DNA of 64,000 nucleotides from Epiperipatus broadwayi (GCA_028023455.1 JAQFVV010006510.1:773750-837749); one strand, 5' to 3'; shown: positions 48,341 through 59,105, counted from the stretch's first letter. Numbers and translations: made by a program. The notes: generated by a model not told the origin, from the letters alone.

Positions 48341-49936
48341 ATGAATAACAACAGTAGTAAAATATCAGTTAGTGGTAATTTTGATTTGAGGAATTTTATG
48401 GAGAAACTGGAGGCTATGATGAAAACCTACTTTAACGAATTAAAAGATATTATAGATGAGATAAAAGCAGATTCTGATGAATTTAAAGCTGGGTTAAAAA
48501 CCAATGCTGATGATCTTTCTAAAGAATTAAAAGTTGCATCAAAAACTCTGGTAGATAATAGTGTTATGAGTATAGACACAAAAGTTGATGAAGAACTGAA
48601 AGAATTAAAAGTGTCTGACAAAATCTGTAGTAAAAATCTTGATTTAGTTAATAAAAATATTGAAGATAATAAATCATCTGTTGAGATAGTTAGTCAAGAT
48701 GTTACAATAGTAGATCCTAATTTGAAAAATAAATTAAAGGAGAATAATAAATTACAAAATATTGAATTTAAAAGTATAGAAACTGAATCTAAGCCCTCAG
48801 TTGAGATAATTAATAAGGATATAGCAAATCATAAACTATCTTTCAAAGTAAATGATAAATCTGTTAAAGTAACTAGTACAGATTTGAAAAAGCATAAAGA
48901 ACCTATTAGTTTAATTAGTAAAAGTATGGCAGAAAATAGACAACTTGTTAAAATAATAAGAAAAGCAAATCCAGAAGTAATTAAAATCGTTAATGAAAAT
49001 ATTAACTTATGTAGTAGTTTGGCAGAAGAAAACAAAGATTCTCTTAAATTAGTTAACAAGGATATAAATGATAATGTATCATTTGATAAGATAGCAAAAG
49101 ATGATTTAAGAAAAGACAAATTTTTTATTAAATTAACTAGTGATGAAACCCAGTTATCTGTTGAAAAAATTAGTACAGATAGTGAGTTAATTCATGAAGA
49201 AATAGAGATTCAAAAAGAATCTGTTGAATTGGTTACTAAAGAACTAGAAGCAAATATACCGTCTGTTGAGTTGATAGATGATAAGGAAAAAGATAAACCA
49301 TTGATAGATTTAGTAAATGGAAAAAATTTTAAAAATGAAGAATTAAGTTGTGAAAGATTAAAGGACACTGTTGACAATTTAGAAATTGGGCAGTTAGGTT
49401 TTCAATGGTTAGACATTAATGCTCTAAAGTTAGGAGAGATAAAAATGCATTATAATAAAATGAATGAAAGTGTTCAAACTTTAGAAATTGAATTAAGTTC
49501 ACCAGAAAAGATTAAAATTAACTCTCAAAAATTACTAGAAAGAACAGAATGTGTTTATCAAAGTCAATATCAAGAACAGTATCATGGTAATTTTGTGTGG
49601 TACAAAGAAAGCATATTTTTATATATATTAGAACATGAATATTTGAGTGATAATTTGTACCCTTACTGTAATAGAAAAGACCTATTTTACAAGTATGCTA
49701 GTAGGACAAAATTCGTAAGATATATCTTATTAAAATTTGAGAGAAATAAAAAGGTATTCAATTTAAATATTAGTAAAAAGATTATTGATAAAGAACGAGA
49801 TATTGGAAAGGCCAAAGTTAAACTTAAAGTTATAGACAGAAAGATAAATAGTAAAGATTTTCTTCAAGAAAATATAACTAAGGAAAAAGATTTAAATAAA
49901 CCTAAAGTTAAATTGAAAAGACTTAATATAGAATAA
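48341..49936 (+). CDS. Gag-like repeat protein of element C
   Basis: 531 residues. The N-terminus has FDLRNFMEKL, matching element A, followed by a coiled-coil segment (KADSDEFKAGLKTNADDLSK). Residues ~95-300 are a run of degenerate ~30-residue acidic/basic repeats around SVEIVxKDI, PSVEIINKDI, ISLISKSM, LKLVNKDI and SVELVTKEL. Residues ~385-470 form a more globular part with aromatic residues (YHGNFVWYKESIFLYILEHEY). The last ~50 residues carry two GKAKVKLK...KDFL basic repeats shared with A. No zinc knuckle, protease or RT. The frame is open throughout, suggesting recent constraint or youth. Gag-like by position; true function unknown. Confidence 0.75.
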   Translation: MNNNSSKISVSGNFDLRNFMEKLEAMMKTYFNELKDIIDEIKADSDEFKAGLKTNADDLSKELKVASKTLVDNSVMSIDTKVDEELKELKVSDKICSKNLDLVNKNIEDNKSSVEIVSQDVTIVDPNLKNKLKENNKLQNIEFKSIETESKPSVEIINKDIANHKLSFKVNDKSVKVTSTDLKKHKEPISLISKSMAENRQLVKIIRKANPEVIKIVNENINLCSSLAEENKDSLKLVNKDINDNVSFDKIAKDDLRKDKFFIKLTSDETQLSVEKISTDSELIHEEIEIQKESVELVTKELEANIPSVELIDDKEKDKPLIDLVNGKNFKNEELSCERLKDTVDNLEIGQLGFQWLDINALKLGEIKMHYNKMNESVQTLEIELSSPEKIKINSQKLLERTECVYQSQYQEQYHGNFVWYKESIFLYILEHEYLSDNLYPYCNRKDLFYKYASRTKFVRYILLKFERNKKVFNLNISKKIIDKERDIGKAKVKLKVIDRKINSKDFLQENITKEKDLNKPKVKLKRLNIE

Positions 49937-50084
49937 AATGATTTTCAAAATGATTTTCAAGAGTTCTTTAATGTTAAAGTTGTATCACTGATTTGCAATT
50001 TTTAAAGGATTATTTAGCTTAGAAAAATTATAAATTTGAAAAGTTTTTCGATATCTGTTAATTAATTAGTTGTTTGCAAAGATT

Positions 50085-50111
50085 TTTTTTTTTCGGTGGA
50101 TTAGAGGGTAT
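50085..50111 (+). other. Polypurine tract of element C
   Basis: T run, TCGG, then GGTGGATTAGAGGGTAT directly before the 3' LTR start. Same position and near-same sequence as in element A. Confidence 0.65.
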
Positions 50112-52058
50112 TGTAAATATCGATAAGTCGATATTATATTTTTTTAAATTGTCATTTGTTATTAAAAAAAAAATCTCTTTAAGTTGATGTTTACATATGA
50201 AATATTTAAATTTTTCTTTTATGTTTATTAAATATAATTATTATTTGAAGTTATTATTTTATTTATATATATTGATAGTACATCGTTATAAACATTTAAT
50301 TATTGAAATAAATAAGGACATATAAATTATTGATTATAAAAAAAATTATTTTATTTATAATGATTATTAAATGCAATAAATAATTATTTATGTATATTTT
50401 TAAAGATGTCAAATTTTCAATTTAATATTTTATATATATATATACTTGATATTTTATTTTTATTTTAATGTTAATTGTTTTAAAAGAGAACATATATAAC
50501 ATGAGTTTTAAAATAGTATCTGCTGGCGCATGGAACGATAGCAACAACAATAAAGGAAGCCATTATTTTGATATATTATTATTGGAATAGATATAGAACA
50601 AACAACTGAAAAATAAAGATTTTATTGTACTTTAGTTCTATAAAATTTACTATTCTTCAAAATACTGAAATAATATATATATTTTATGGTAAATACATAA
50701 ATTATGGCAGGTTAATCAAGAATCGCAGCCAGGAGGCTGCATCATCGCTTTCATTTATTCCAAGGCAATTTTCAATGGAACAACTAAAAAAATTCAATGT
50801 ATAAATTTCATCGCGTCTGGAGTTGAAACTAGATATAGCTATCTTAAATGTATAATCATCAATTTAATCATAATTTGGAAGTAATTGGAATTAACATGCT
50901 GGATTTAACATTTTAATTGGTTTATTTATTTTTTAAAAAGGAAGGAAATTTTAAAACGGATAAAATATGCATATATCTAAGGATTAACAATTTTCTTTTA
51001 TATAATAATTTCTTCGCCTTTCGATAGAATGCATTCTAATAATCAAAAGTAAACGGATAAAAGAACTCATGGAATAAATTAACTTTTTGGAAAGGAAAAT
51101 TAGCTAAATGAACTTTAAAAGGTATTTAATAATTTTATATATGTATGAGTAATATATAAATATATTTTTGAGATTGATATATATATTTTTTTATTTACTT
51201 TTATTTATTTTTTATTATAAAATACAACGTTTTATAAGTGGTCAATTTAAGCATCTTGTTTTATAATAATATTAAACGTATAACCGATATTCAGACAATT
51301 ATCTTAAATAATTTAAAAATCTTAAAATGTAATTTATAGGTTGAAGTTATATATGAATTGTTATATTTATATTATAATGGTTAGGCAAAAATATGTCTTT
51401 ATATATTTAATCTATATATACTTATTACAAGTATATACATATAGTTATTCTTTGTATTTATATTTAAAACATCAATATTATTTAAAGTTGAACTATAACA
51501 TAAAATAAAGGATGTACTATTTGTTTTTATAAATAATGCCTTTGTAATTATTTAAAAGAGCGATACTATATTATTCTTATTTTCTTTTAATGCCAAAGTT
51601 ATTATGAAATTAATTGAATTTATAAATAATAAAAGATAATTTCATATTTCATTTATTATTTGGTTTGTAGGTCACTTACACATATTATTATTCATTTATA
51701 TATTTAGAGGTACATAAATTTATATAGTTAGATGTGTATATTTGGATTTAGTAGAAGTCCCTTTGTTTCTAATATATATATTGATTAGTTAGTCACATCA
51801 TCTTTAAAAATAAATTATAAAGATAGATCTCATTGCTTTGCATGATTTTAGATTTGTTTTATATATAGCTAGCTGGAAGTGCATTTAAACAATTTATTTA
51901 AATATAACTGGAATAATTTCGTTTTTCTTCAATCTTTAATTTTAATGGAATACCTAATAGACGTTCCATTATATTTAGCTTATCCAATTGTAAGCTACCA
52001 TATAGTTTCCATTACATTTGGCTTGCCCAATCGTGGGCTGCCTCATATACATTCCATT

Positions 52059-52061
<3 letters not shown>
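50112..52061 (+). repeat. 3' LTR of element C
   Basis: 1950 bp, nearly identical to 42652-44604. It ends CATTACA against (AT)n and contains the same two upstream terminal-repeat units as the 5' LTR. Confidence 0.93.
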
Positions 52062-52090
<29 letters not shown>

Positions 52091-52154
52091 ACAAAAACAA
52101 GTTATTCACGTAACTATATATATATATATATATGGGATAAATATAGGTGATCAG

Positions 52155-52491
52155 TTATATGTTTTATAAAAATTGATGTATTTTTCAGCTACTTTCCAAA
52201 GCTTTATTTTACCTTCTAATTTACGAAACATTGTATCCACACAGAATTTGACACACAATATTATTTCTTTAAAAAAAATGATTTATTTATTCTTTATTAG
52301 TATTAGGTCAAATATAAAATGTAACATTATATTTTCGCCCCATAAACATTAGCAAATTTAACTTGAAAATTATAAATAAAGGGTTTAAAATCAATAATGA
52401 AAAAAATACAGCATAAATGTATTAAATATCTCAGTGTATATTTAATGATATCAATGATTTACTAAATGATAACTTAATTTATACATTACAG

Positions 52492-52495
<4 letters not shown>
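52155..52495 (-). repeat. Left arm of a long inverted repeat
   Basis: About 340 bp reverse-complementary to 58408-58745. It includes TTTTTCAGCTACTTTCCAAA, ATTTTCGCCCCATAAAC and TATACATTACAGTAATATAT. It adjoins a TA/TAGA microsatellite on the inner side, as the right arm adjoins TATC. Confidence 0.85.

Positions 52496-52581
<86 letters not shown>
52496..52581. repeat. (TA)n-(TAGA)n-(GA)n compound microsatellite
   Basis: TA, then GATA, then GA dinucleotides in succession just upstream of the RTE-like element. Confidence 0.97.
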
Positions 52582-55500
52582 GGCTGCAGGAAGGAGTTTG
52601 CTATTAACTGAAAGGAGACCCTTTGATTCCTCTTGGAGGCCTTAAAGGAACCGAGCAGGGCAAATTCCTAATGTCCACTCCATACGTTCTTGTCGTTGCA
52701 GCTGTTATTACTATATGTTTATTCATATAGTATACGAACATGGATGGGCTGCTCACCAACACGCATTAGCCAGCGTGGTGAGTTTATTGGCTTTTTACCT
52801 TTGAGTTTAAGATCAAGAAACACCATGGTCTTTCTTCTCAGTGCCTGATAAGGCAGAATGAATGTTTGTGTAAATGATAAAGATTTTTCCCAATTATACA
52901 ATTATGACAGACAAAAATAAAACATGGCCCTTAATCCCAGGAGGCTGTAAAGTCACCAACCAAGGTAGCGGTTGGTGGCCGAAGGCGGAGGGTGCTAAGA
53001 ATATCCTGGAGGCAGACCCAGGCTGCCATTTGATGACGACTTTTTATTTAGGTACTTACAACTGCAGATCACTTTCAAGTGAAGGAAGATTGCAAGAATT
53101 AGAAGAAGAACTCTTATATTAAATGGGATATTATTGGACTTTGTGAAGTTAGAAGAAAAGGTGAAGAGACAATTGATTTAAAAAGTGGACATATGCTCTA
53201 TTATAAAGGCACAAATATTGGAAATACAAGTGGAGTAGGATTCATTATAAATAAAAAGTGGAAGAACAATATTGTGGAGATTGATGGTGTATCAGACAGA
53301 GTGGCAAGATTAGTTATACAACTTAATAGCAGATATCAAATGCAGATAATTCAGGTTTATGCCCCAACAAGTTCTCACAGTGATGAAGTAGTAGAAGATT
53401 TTTATATGGATGTACAAAAGGCTTTTGATCAGAGTAAACAACATTTTAAAATTGTTATGGGAGATTTTAATGCTAGAATTGGTAAACAAATGAAAGATGA
53501 AAGTGTTGTAGGTAATTTTGGTTATGGTAATAGAAATGAGAGAAAACATAGACTTGTGGAGTTTGCAGAGAAGGAAAAACTTTATATTATGAATTCTTTT
53601 TTTAAGAAAAATGTTAGAAGGAAATGGACATGGAAGAATCCAAATGAAGGTACAGCAGAATTGGATTATATTTTGACTAACAGGAAATACATATTTCAAG
53701 ATTGTAATGTTCTTAATAAATTTAACACAGGAAGTGATCATCGATTAGTAAGGGGTAAGATACATGTTAATGTAAAACTAGAGAGACAAAAATTATTAAG
53801 AAAAACTATATTTACAGTTGATATTCCTAATCTTCAGAAACATTCTAATGAATTTAAATTAGAACTTACAAATCGGTTTCAAGTATTAGTAGATTTTGAA
53901 CATGATTCAGATTTGAATGAAATTAATATGAAAATAACTGATACACTTTTAAAAACTGCAACAAAGATAGCTGGTAGAAAAAAGCAGCAATTGACTAATA
54001 AAATTTCTACTGAGACTAGAGAACTTATGAAGAAAAGAAGGAATATGAAGATATGCAAGAATGATGCATTAAAAAGAATTGAATATCTTGAATTTTGTAA
54101 AATGGTGCGGAAAAGAGTTGAAAATGATATAAGAAAGTATAACTGTGAACTAGCAAGAAAAGCTGTAGAAGAAAATAAAAGTCTTAAGAATGTAAAACAA
54201 CATTTTGGTATTGGTAGGAAATTTATATCTGCAATAAGGAAAAAAGATGGAATTATTACTAAAAAGAGGGATGACATTATGAAATTGGTAGAAGATTTTT
54301 ATCAAGAATTATATAGTAATAAAGAACAAGTACCTCCTATATCTATTACATCTTCCGAATTGCCCAGAATTTTAAATGAAGAAGTGAGAAATGCAATTAA
54401 ATGTATGAAAAAAGGAAAGGCTCCAGGTAATGATGGAATTATAATTGATATATTAAAAGAAGCAGGTGAAGAAACAGAAAAAATATTAGCAAAGTTATAT
54501 ACCAAATGTCTAAATGATAAAGATGTACCGGATGATTGGAAGAATGCAGTAATAATATTAATATTTAAAAAAGGTGATAAAGAAGATAATAGAAATTACA
54601 GACCTATCAGCCTTTTATCAGTTTTATATAAAATTTTTACCAAGATAATTACAACTCGTCTACAGAGAACCTTGGATTTCCACCAACCAAGAGAACAAGC
54701 CGGATTTAAAAGTGGTTTTAGTACAATAGATCATATTCAAGTATTGAGAGAAGTTATAGAAAGGACAAATGAATATGAGTTGTCATTATGTTTTGGATTT
54801 GTAGATTATGAAAAGGCATTTGATTCTATAAACATTTCTTCAGTGATTAAAGCATTGGATCATCAAGGTATAGATCCAGGATATTGTCATATTTTAAAGA
54901 ATATTTATAAAAATGCAACAGCAACAATTAGATTACATAATGATACTGGGAAAGTCAACATTGAGAAAGGTGTAAGACAAGGTGACTCCATATCTCCAAA
55001 ACTTTTTACAGCAGTGCTGCAAGAAGTATTTTGTGGATTAAAATGGGAAACTAAAGGAGTGAAAGTAAATGGAGATTATTTAAGTCATTTAGATTTCTCA
55101 GATGATGTAGTTGTTTTTGCAAATAATGCTTCAGAGCTGCAGGAAATGTTGCAGGAGTTATCAGATGAAAGTAGGAAAGTAGGACTAAAGATAAATGTTA
55201 AAAAGACTAAAGTAATGTTTAATCGATTTGCTCAAAATATGAAAATAAAGATTGATTATGATGAATTAGAAGAAGTTAAGAGTTACAAATACCTTGGTCA
55301 GATTATTAATACAGATGGAAACATAATAGAGGAAATTAATCATAGAATTAAACTTGGTTGGAGTGCTTTTGGTAGAAATAACTTGATATTAAAAGGAAAT
55401 ATGCCTATGTGTTTGAAAAGAAAGGTTTTTAACAAATGTGTTTTACCAGTCCTTACTTATGGATCTGAGACTTGGACACTTAATAGAAGATCAATACAGA

Positions 55501-55885
55501 GACTTCAGACCACTCAAAGAAGTATGGAGAGATGTATGTTGGGAGTAACAAGAAGAGATCGAAAACGCAATGTATGGGTAAGAGAACAAACAGGTGTTAC
55601 TGACCTCATTGAAAAAATTAAAAGATTGAAGTGGAGTTGGGCTGGACATATTGTTAGAAGAGATGATAATAGATGGACAATTGAAATTTTAAACTGGATT
55701 CCAAGAGATTGTAAAAGACCCAGAAGGAGACCACATGTAAGATGGATGGATGAAATAAGAAAATGTGTAGGGGTGATGTGGAGAAGAGAAGCTAAAGATC
55801 GGAGAAGATGGATTAAACTTGGAGAGACCTTCATCCTGCTGTGGATTGATAATGGTTGATAATGATGATCATGATGATAGAGAGA
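52582..55885 (+). mobile_element. RTE-like LINE, nearly full length
   Basis: A 5' region of about 290 bp, noticeably less AT-rich than its surroundings, precedes a single endonuclease-RT ORF. The 3' end is a short GATGATGATCATGATGATAG tail. Four shorter copies of the same family lie at about 1, 4, 11 and 59 kb. The architecture (one ORF, APE endonuclease then RT, microsatellite-like tail) fits the RTE clade, often mis-annotated as craniofacial development protein 2-like or endonuclease-reverse transcriptase. Confidence 0.9.
52874..55859 (+). pseudogene. RTE-like endonuclease-reverse transcriptase, one frameshift
   Basis: The 5' piece (52874-53122) gives TFYLGTYNCRSLSSEGRLQE, the start of the AP endonuclease. 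A one-base frame change near 53110-53118 separates it from [15 protein letters not shown] and an otherwise open frame running to 55859. From the ATG at 53193 (888 codons): VYAPTS ~56, [10 protein letters not shown] ~88, GSDHRLV ~180, YRPISLL ~470, [11 protein letters not shown] ~536, [12 protein letters not shown] ~592, [10 protein letters not shown] ~633 and [10 protein letters not shown] ~700. The C-terminal RTE region follows ([18 protein letters not shown]). The usual FADD box is FSDD, keeping both aspartates. The frameshift disconnects the endonuclease N-terminus, so the copy is probably inactive. Confidence 0.92.
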
Positions 55886-55945
55886 GAGAGATGATAATCT
55901 GGAATCAACTGATGTTTGATGCTTAAATGAAGAAATAAAACCTTC
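55886..55945 (+). ncRNA. Possible degenerate family-B hammerhead fragment
   Basis: GATGATAATCTGGAATCAAC then TGATGT and GAAGAAATA line up with the family-B ribozyme flank GATGATAATCTGGACCAAC and its TGATGAG...GAAATA. The core is destroyed. It lies directly after the RTE tail. Confidence 0.4.
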
Positions 55946-55958
55946 AAAACTAGCTGGT

Positions 55959-55959
<1 letters not shown>

Positions 55960-56003
<44 letters not shown>

Positions 56004-56008
56004 AAACA

Positions 56009-56054
<46 letters not shown>
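55960..56054. repeat. (TA)n microsatellites
   Basis: Two TA runs around TCTAAACATTCA. Confidence 0.96.
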
Positions 56055-56058
<4 letters not shown>

Positions 56059-56281
56059 ATGTTTAGATGGGAATCTTGAATTGTTAGAATAATTCATTTA
56101 AATCAACTTAATTAGAAAGCACATAACCTAAAACAACTGTCTCAGACCAAGAGTCAAAGTAAACAACACATTGATGCATTAGTCTATCCTTTGCTTTGAC
56201 TCCTGGCCTGAGACAGTTGTTTTCAGTTAAGTGCTTTCTGATTAAGCTGATTTAAATAAATACTCTACACATTCAAGATTT

Positions 56282-56283
<2 letters not shown>
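56055..56283. repeat. Foldback (inverted repeat), ~95-bp arms
   Basis: The left arm (56055-56159) and right arm (56194-56283) are reverse-complementary with scattered differences, for example ACAACTGTCTCAG...GAGTCAAAG against CTTTGACTC...CTGAGACAGTTGT. TA tracts flank both sides. No hammerhead core or ORF was found. Confidence 0.85.

Positions 56284-56327
<44 letters not shown>
56284..56327. repeat. (TA)n microsatellite
   Basis: Pure TA run between the foldback and the Penelope-like copy. Confidence 0.96.
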
Positions 56328-56329
<2 letters not shown>

Positions 56330-56344
56330 GAAATAATATTTTTA

Positions 56345-57352
56345 ATGGTTTATAAACAATTACAAACAATCTTAAAATCTGCAGAAGTACTTTCGGTTAC
56401 TTTCTAACCTGCCTCAACTGCCATTAAATTCAAAAACCAAAAGCGGAAGCAAACATCATCAATTTAAATTCCACGAATCTCGTATTTTAATATTAGAAGT
56501 TTGTCGATTTATTAAATGCGTTTTATTCCTGTTTATAAAAATTGCCTCTTTAATTTTTCTTTTACTATGGTTTCTCTCTTCATGAAGATATTTTCACATT
56601 TTCAAAATTAAATTTAAATTTATATTTACATGTTTTTTTGTGATCAAAGAAAACTGAAGAAGATATTAAATCACCATTATTTTTATTTTTTACACACTTA
56701 TATAATAATTCATGTTCCTTCAATCTTTTCTCAATACTGCACCTAGATTCACCTATATATGATAGCATACAATCACAAAAAATTTGATATATGACATTAC
56801 TTTTTTGCTTGACAGGTATGACATCCTTAGAATTATTGACTAATTTATTAATATTGTTTGGAACGTAGAATGAAACATTAAACACATTCTTATATAAATC
56901 CTTAAAAAAATTTATTTGTGGATTTGAAATAAATGGAGTAGATATCCATTTTTTATTATTAATCTTCATTTCTTTTAAATTATCATAATTTTTTTTAAAT
57001 TAACATAAAGTATTGTTTATTTGTTCCATTTTATAACCGACATCAATCAATTCCTTGGCAAATATCTCAATATTTTTTAGTTTATCACTTTGGTAATGAC
57101 ATAATTTTTCATTCTGAAACAAAAAAGATTTAAAACTTGCCATCTTATGCATCATTGGTACTTTTGATTTACAATTTATATATCCTCTTTTTTGCAGTGG
57201 CTTAATTATTAATTTATAATTTAATACACTGTTATCTCTTGTGATCATTAAATCTAAATAGTTAATCTTATGGTCCTGTTCTTTTTCAATAGTCCATTTC
57301 AAGCCATTCAACTTATTTAATTCCTCTATAAGCAAATTTATAGTATTAGTAT
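56345..57352 (-). pseudogene. Penelope-like element, minus copy (post-RT + GIY-YIG)
   Basis: 57335-57000 encodes a segment just after the RT core of Penelope-like elements (KINYLDLMITRD...YKLIIKPLQKRGYI...KMASFKSFLF). After a frame break, 56969-56580 encodes the GIY-YIG endonuclease start: NVIYQIFCDCMLSYIGESRC followed by EKRLKEHE. An extra base near 56590 truncates it (ISS, stop) where the plus copy continues LHEEKNHSKRKIKEA. The RT core itself is absent, so the copy is 5'-truncated. Confidence 0.88.
56381..56421 (-). ncRNA. Hammerhead-like fold in Penelope-like 3' region (minus copy)
   Basis: Minus strand: GCAG/CTGC stem I, TTGAGGC in the place of CUGANGA, stem II GGTTA-gaaag-TAACC, GAA, palindromic AGTACT as stem III, then T17. 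The fold matches, but the core differs at C3 and A9. See the plus copy for the identical sequence. Confidence 0.5.
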
Positions 57353-57370
57353 TATGATAATTTAAAAGAA

Positions 57371-57880
57371 ATGAAGATTAATAATAAAAAATGGATATCT
57401 ATTCCATTTATTTCAAATCCACAAGTAAAATTTTTTAAGGATTTATATAAGAATGTGTTTAATGTTTCATTCTACGTTCCAAACAATATTAATAAATTAG
57501 TCAATAATTCTAAGGATGTCATACCTGTCAAGCAAAAAAGTAATGTCATATATCAAATTTTTTGTGATTGTATGCTATCATATATAGGTGAATCTAGGTG
57601 CAGTATTGAGAAAAGATTGAAGGAACATGAATTATTATATAAGCATGTAAAAAATAAAAATAATGGTGATTTAATATCTTCTTCAGTTTTCTTTGATCAC
57701 GAAAAAACATGTAAATATAAATTTAAATTTAATTTTGAAAATGTGAAAATTCTTCATGAAGAGAAAAACCATAGTAAAAGAAAAATTAAAGAGGCAATTT
57801 TTATAAACAGGAATAAAACGCATTTAATAAATCGACAAGCTTCTAACATTAAAATACGAGATTCGTGGAATTTGAATTGA
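57371..57880 (+). CDS. GIY-YIG endonuclease domain of a Penelope-like element
   Basis: 169 codons. A linker (FKDLYKNVFNVSFYVP..INKL) leads to the GIY-YIG domain at ~60-150: NVIYQIFCDCMLSYIGESRC supplies the Y...YIG pair, followed by the catalytic-region Arg in KRLKEHE and a downstream His/Glu region (FFDHEKTC...IKEAIFIN). The C-terminus ends KIRDSWNLN, as in the family. In complete elements this domain nicks target DNA for RT priming. Here it is detached from RT, and the ATG is an internal methionine, so independent expression is doubtful. Complete through its natural stop, unlike the minus copy. Confidence 0.85.
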   Translation: MKINNKKWISIPFISNPQVKFFKDLYKNVFNVSFYVPNNINKLVNNSKDVIPVKQKSNVIYQIFCDCMLSYIGESRCSIEKRLKEHELLYKHVKNKNNGDLISSSVFFDHEKTCKYKFKFNFENVKILHEEKNHSKRKIKEAIFINRNKTHLINRQASNIKIRDSWNLN

Positions 57881-57907
57881 TGACGTTTGCTTCGGCTTTT
57901 GGTTTTT

Positions 57908-57965
57908 GAATTTAATGGCAGTTGAGGCAGGTTAGAAAGTAACCGAAAGTACTTCTGCAAATTTT
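57908..57965 (+). ncRNA. Hammerhead-like fold in Penelope-like 3' region (plus copy)
   Basis: Stem I GCAG (57918-57921) pairs with CTGC (57955-57958), and AATTT upstream with AAATT downstream. TTGAGGC stands where CUGANGA is expected. GGTTA and TAACC form stem II, then GAA, the self-complementary AGTACT, and T17. The layout is exactly that of the minimal dimeric hammerheads known in Penelope-like elements, but with a non-canonical C3U and A9C core. It may be a dead relic or a variant. Confidence 0.5.
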
Positions 57966-58074
57966 AAGATTGTTTGTAATTGTTTATAAACCGTTAAAAA
58001 TATTATTTCAATTATAATTACAATATTGTTTTTAATTAACGGATATTTTATTTAGTTTACATATATATAAATGA

Positions 58075-58216
58075 GCACAGACTTTCACACTACCCACTAC
58101 TCTCCACTCTATCTCATAACACTGATATACTTGGACACATATATGTCGAAAAGATAAATAATCACCAATACACGTATTTCATGCTAAACTAACAATCATC
58201 AGTTGGTTCAGATTAT
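58075..58216 (-). mobile_element. Hammerhead SINE family B, truncated unit
   Basis: Minus-strand partial unit: tRNA-like tail region, TGTGTCCAAGTATATCAGTG, then the ribozyme. It is cut off where its GAGATGATAATC flank passes into (TATC)n. Confidence 0.8.
58157..58216 (-). ncRNA. Type I hammerhead ribozyme, family B (intact core)
   Basis: Minus strand: ATAATC...ACCAA pairs with TTGGT-GATTAT in stem I. The CTGATGA core is intact. Stem II is TTGTT-agttt-AGCAT (four pairs, one T/T mismatch). GAA is followed by ATACGTGT, which can hairpin or pair with itself through ACGT, then A17. All invariant residues are present. This is the best candidate for an active family-B ribozyme in the window. Confidence 0.88.
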
Positions 58217-58407
<191 letters not shown>

Positions 58408-58745
58408 ATATATTACTGTAATGTATAAATTAAGTTATCATTTAGTAAATCATTGATATTATTAAATATACACTGAGATATTTAATACATTTATGCTGTA
58501 TTTTTTTTGATTATTGATTTTAAACCCTGTATTTATAATTTTCAAATTAAATTTGCTAAAAGTTTATGTGGCGAAAATATAATGTTACATTTTATATTTG
58601 ACCTAATACTAATAAAGTATAGATAAATCATTTTTTTTAAAGAAATAATACTGTGTGTCAAATTCTGTGTGGATACAATGTTTCGTAAATTAAGAAGGTA
58701 AAATAAAGCTTTGGAAAGTAGCTGAAAAATACATCAATTTTTATA
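58408..58745 (+). repeat. Right arm of a long inverted repeat
   Basis: Reverse-complementary to 52155-52495 with about the divergence of an older repeat. Together the arms bracket the RTE-like, Penelope-like and hammerhead material. Confidence 0.85.
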
Positions 58746-59099
58746 AAACACATAAAAATAATAATCGTAATAATAAGTGTAACAGAATCAGTTTTCTTTG
58801 TCCATGAGATAATTTTATTTTTAATTTTAATTTTGATCTGGAAAATAATTGAATCTTTGCTGAAAAAAAAACAATAAATGGAAATTTGATGAGACAATAT
58901 TTATAAATAGAAATAGGAAAGTTTTAATTAAAAATAATAAAATTCATTAATTGGGGATTATTATATATTGATGTTTATTTCCAGAAAATATAAACTTTAA
59001 TATTTGATTAATGATTACAAAAGTAATTAAAAGTACTTGTCAATGGTATATTGTTATATTGTTAATGTTTAATACTATTTAATTGTTTTATTTATCATT
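58746..59099. other. Unassigned AT-rich sequence
   Basis: Nothing recognised. Confidence 0.45.
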
Positions 59100-59105
59100 T
59101 ATTTT

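Larger units (their letters stand above)
42652..52061 (+). mobile_element. LTR retroelement C, plus strand, with nested solo LTR
   Basis: 5' LTR 42652-44604, primer-binding site, ~1.6-kb leader, gag-like ORF, purine tract, and 3' LTR 50112-52061. The leader is split at 46231 by an opposite-strand solo LTR and resumes at 48274. Without the insert the element would be about 7.4 kb. Only one ORF is present and no pol. It differs from A throughout the LTR, so it is a second subfamily. Both ends lie in (TA)n. Confidence 0.9.
57353..58020 (+). mobile_element. Penelope-like element, plus copy, head-to-head with the minus copy
   Basis: From 57353 the sequence mirrors 56345-57000 at high identity, starting at TTATGATAATTTAAAAGAAA. 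The mirrored copy lacks the post-RT segment, so it is shorter. Oppositely oriented, unequally truncated copies meeting head to head are typical of Penelope-like insertions. Confidence 0.85.

Noticed and set aside
56055-56283. Hammerhead ribozyme in the 56.1-kb foldback
   Set aside because: CTGAGAC is present, but neither CUGANGA nor a GAAA at the right spacing was found on either strand.
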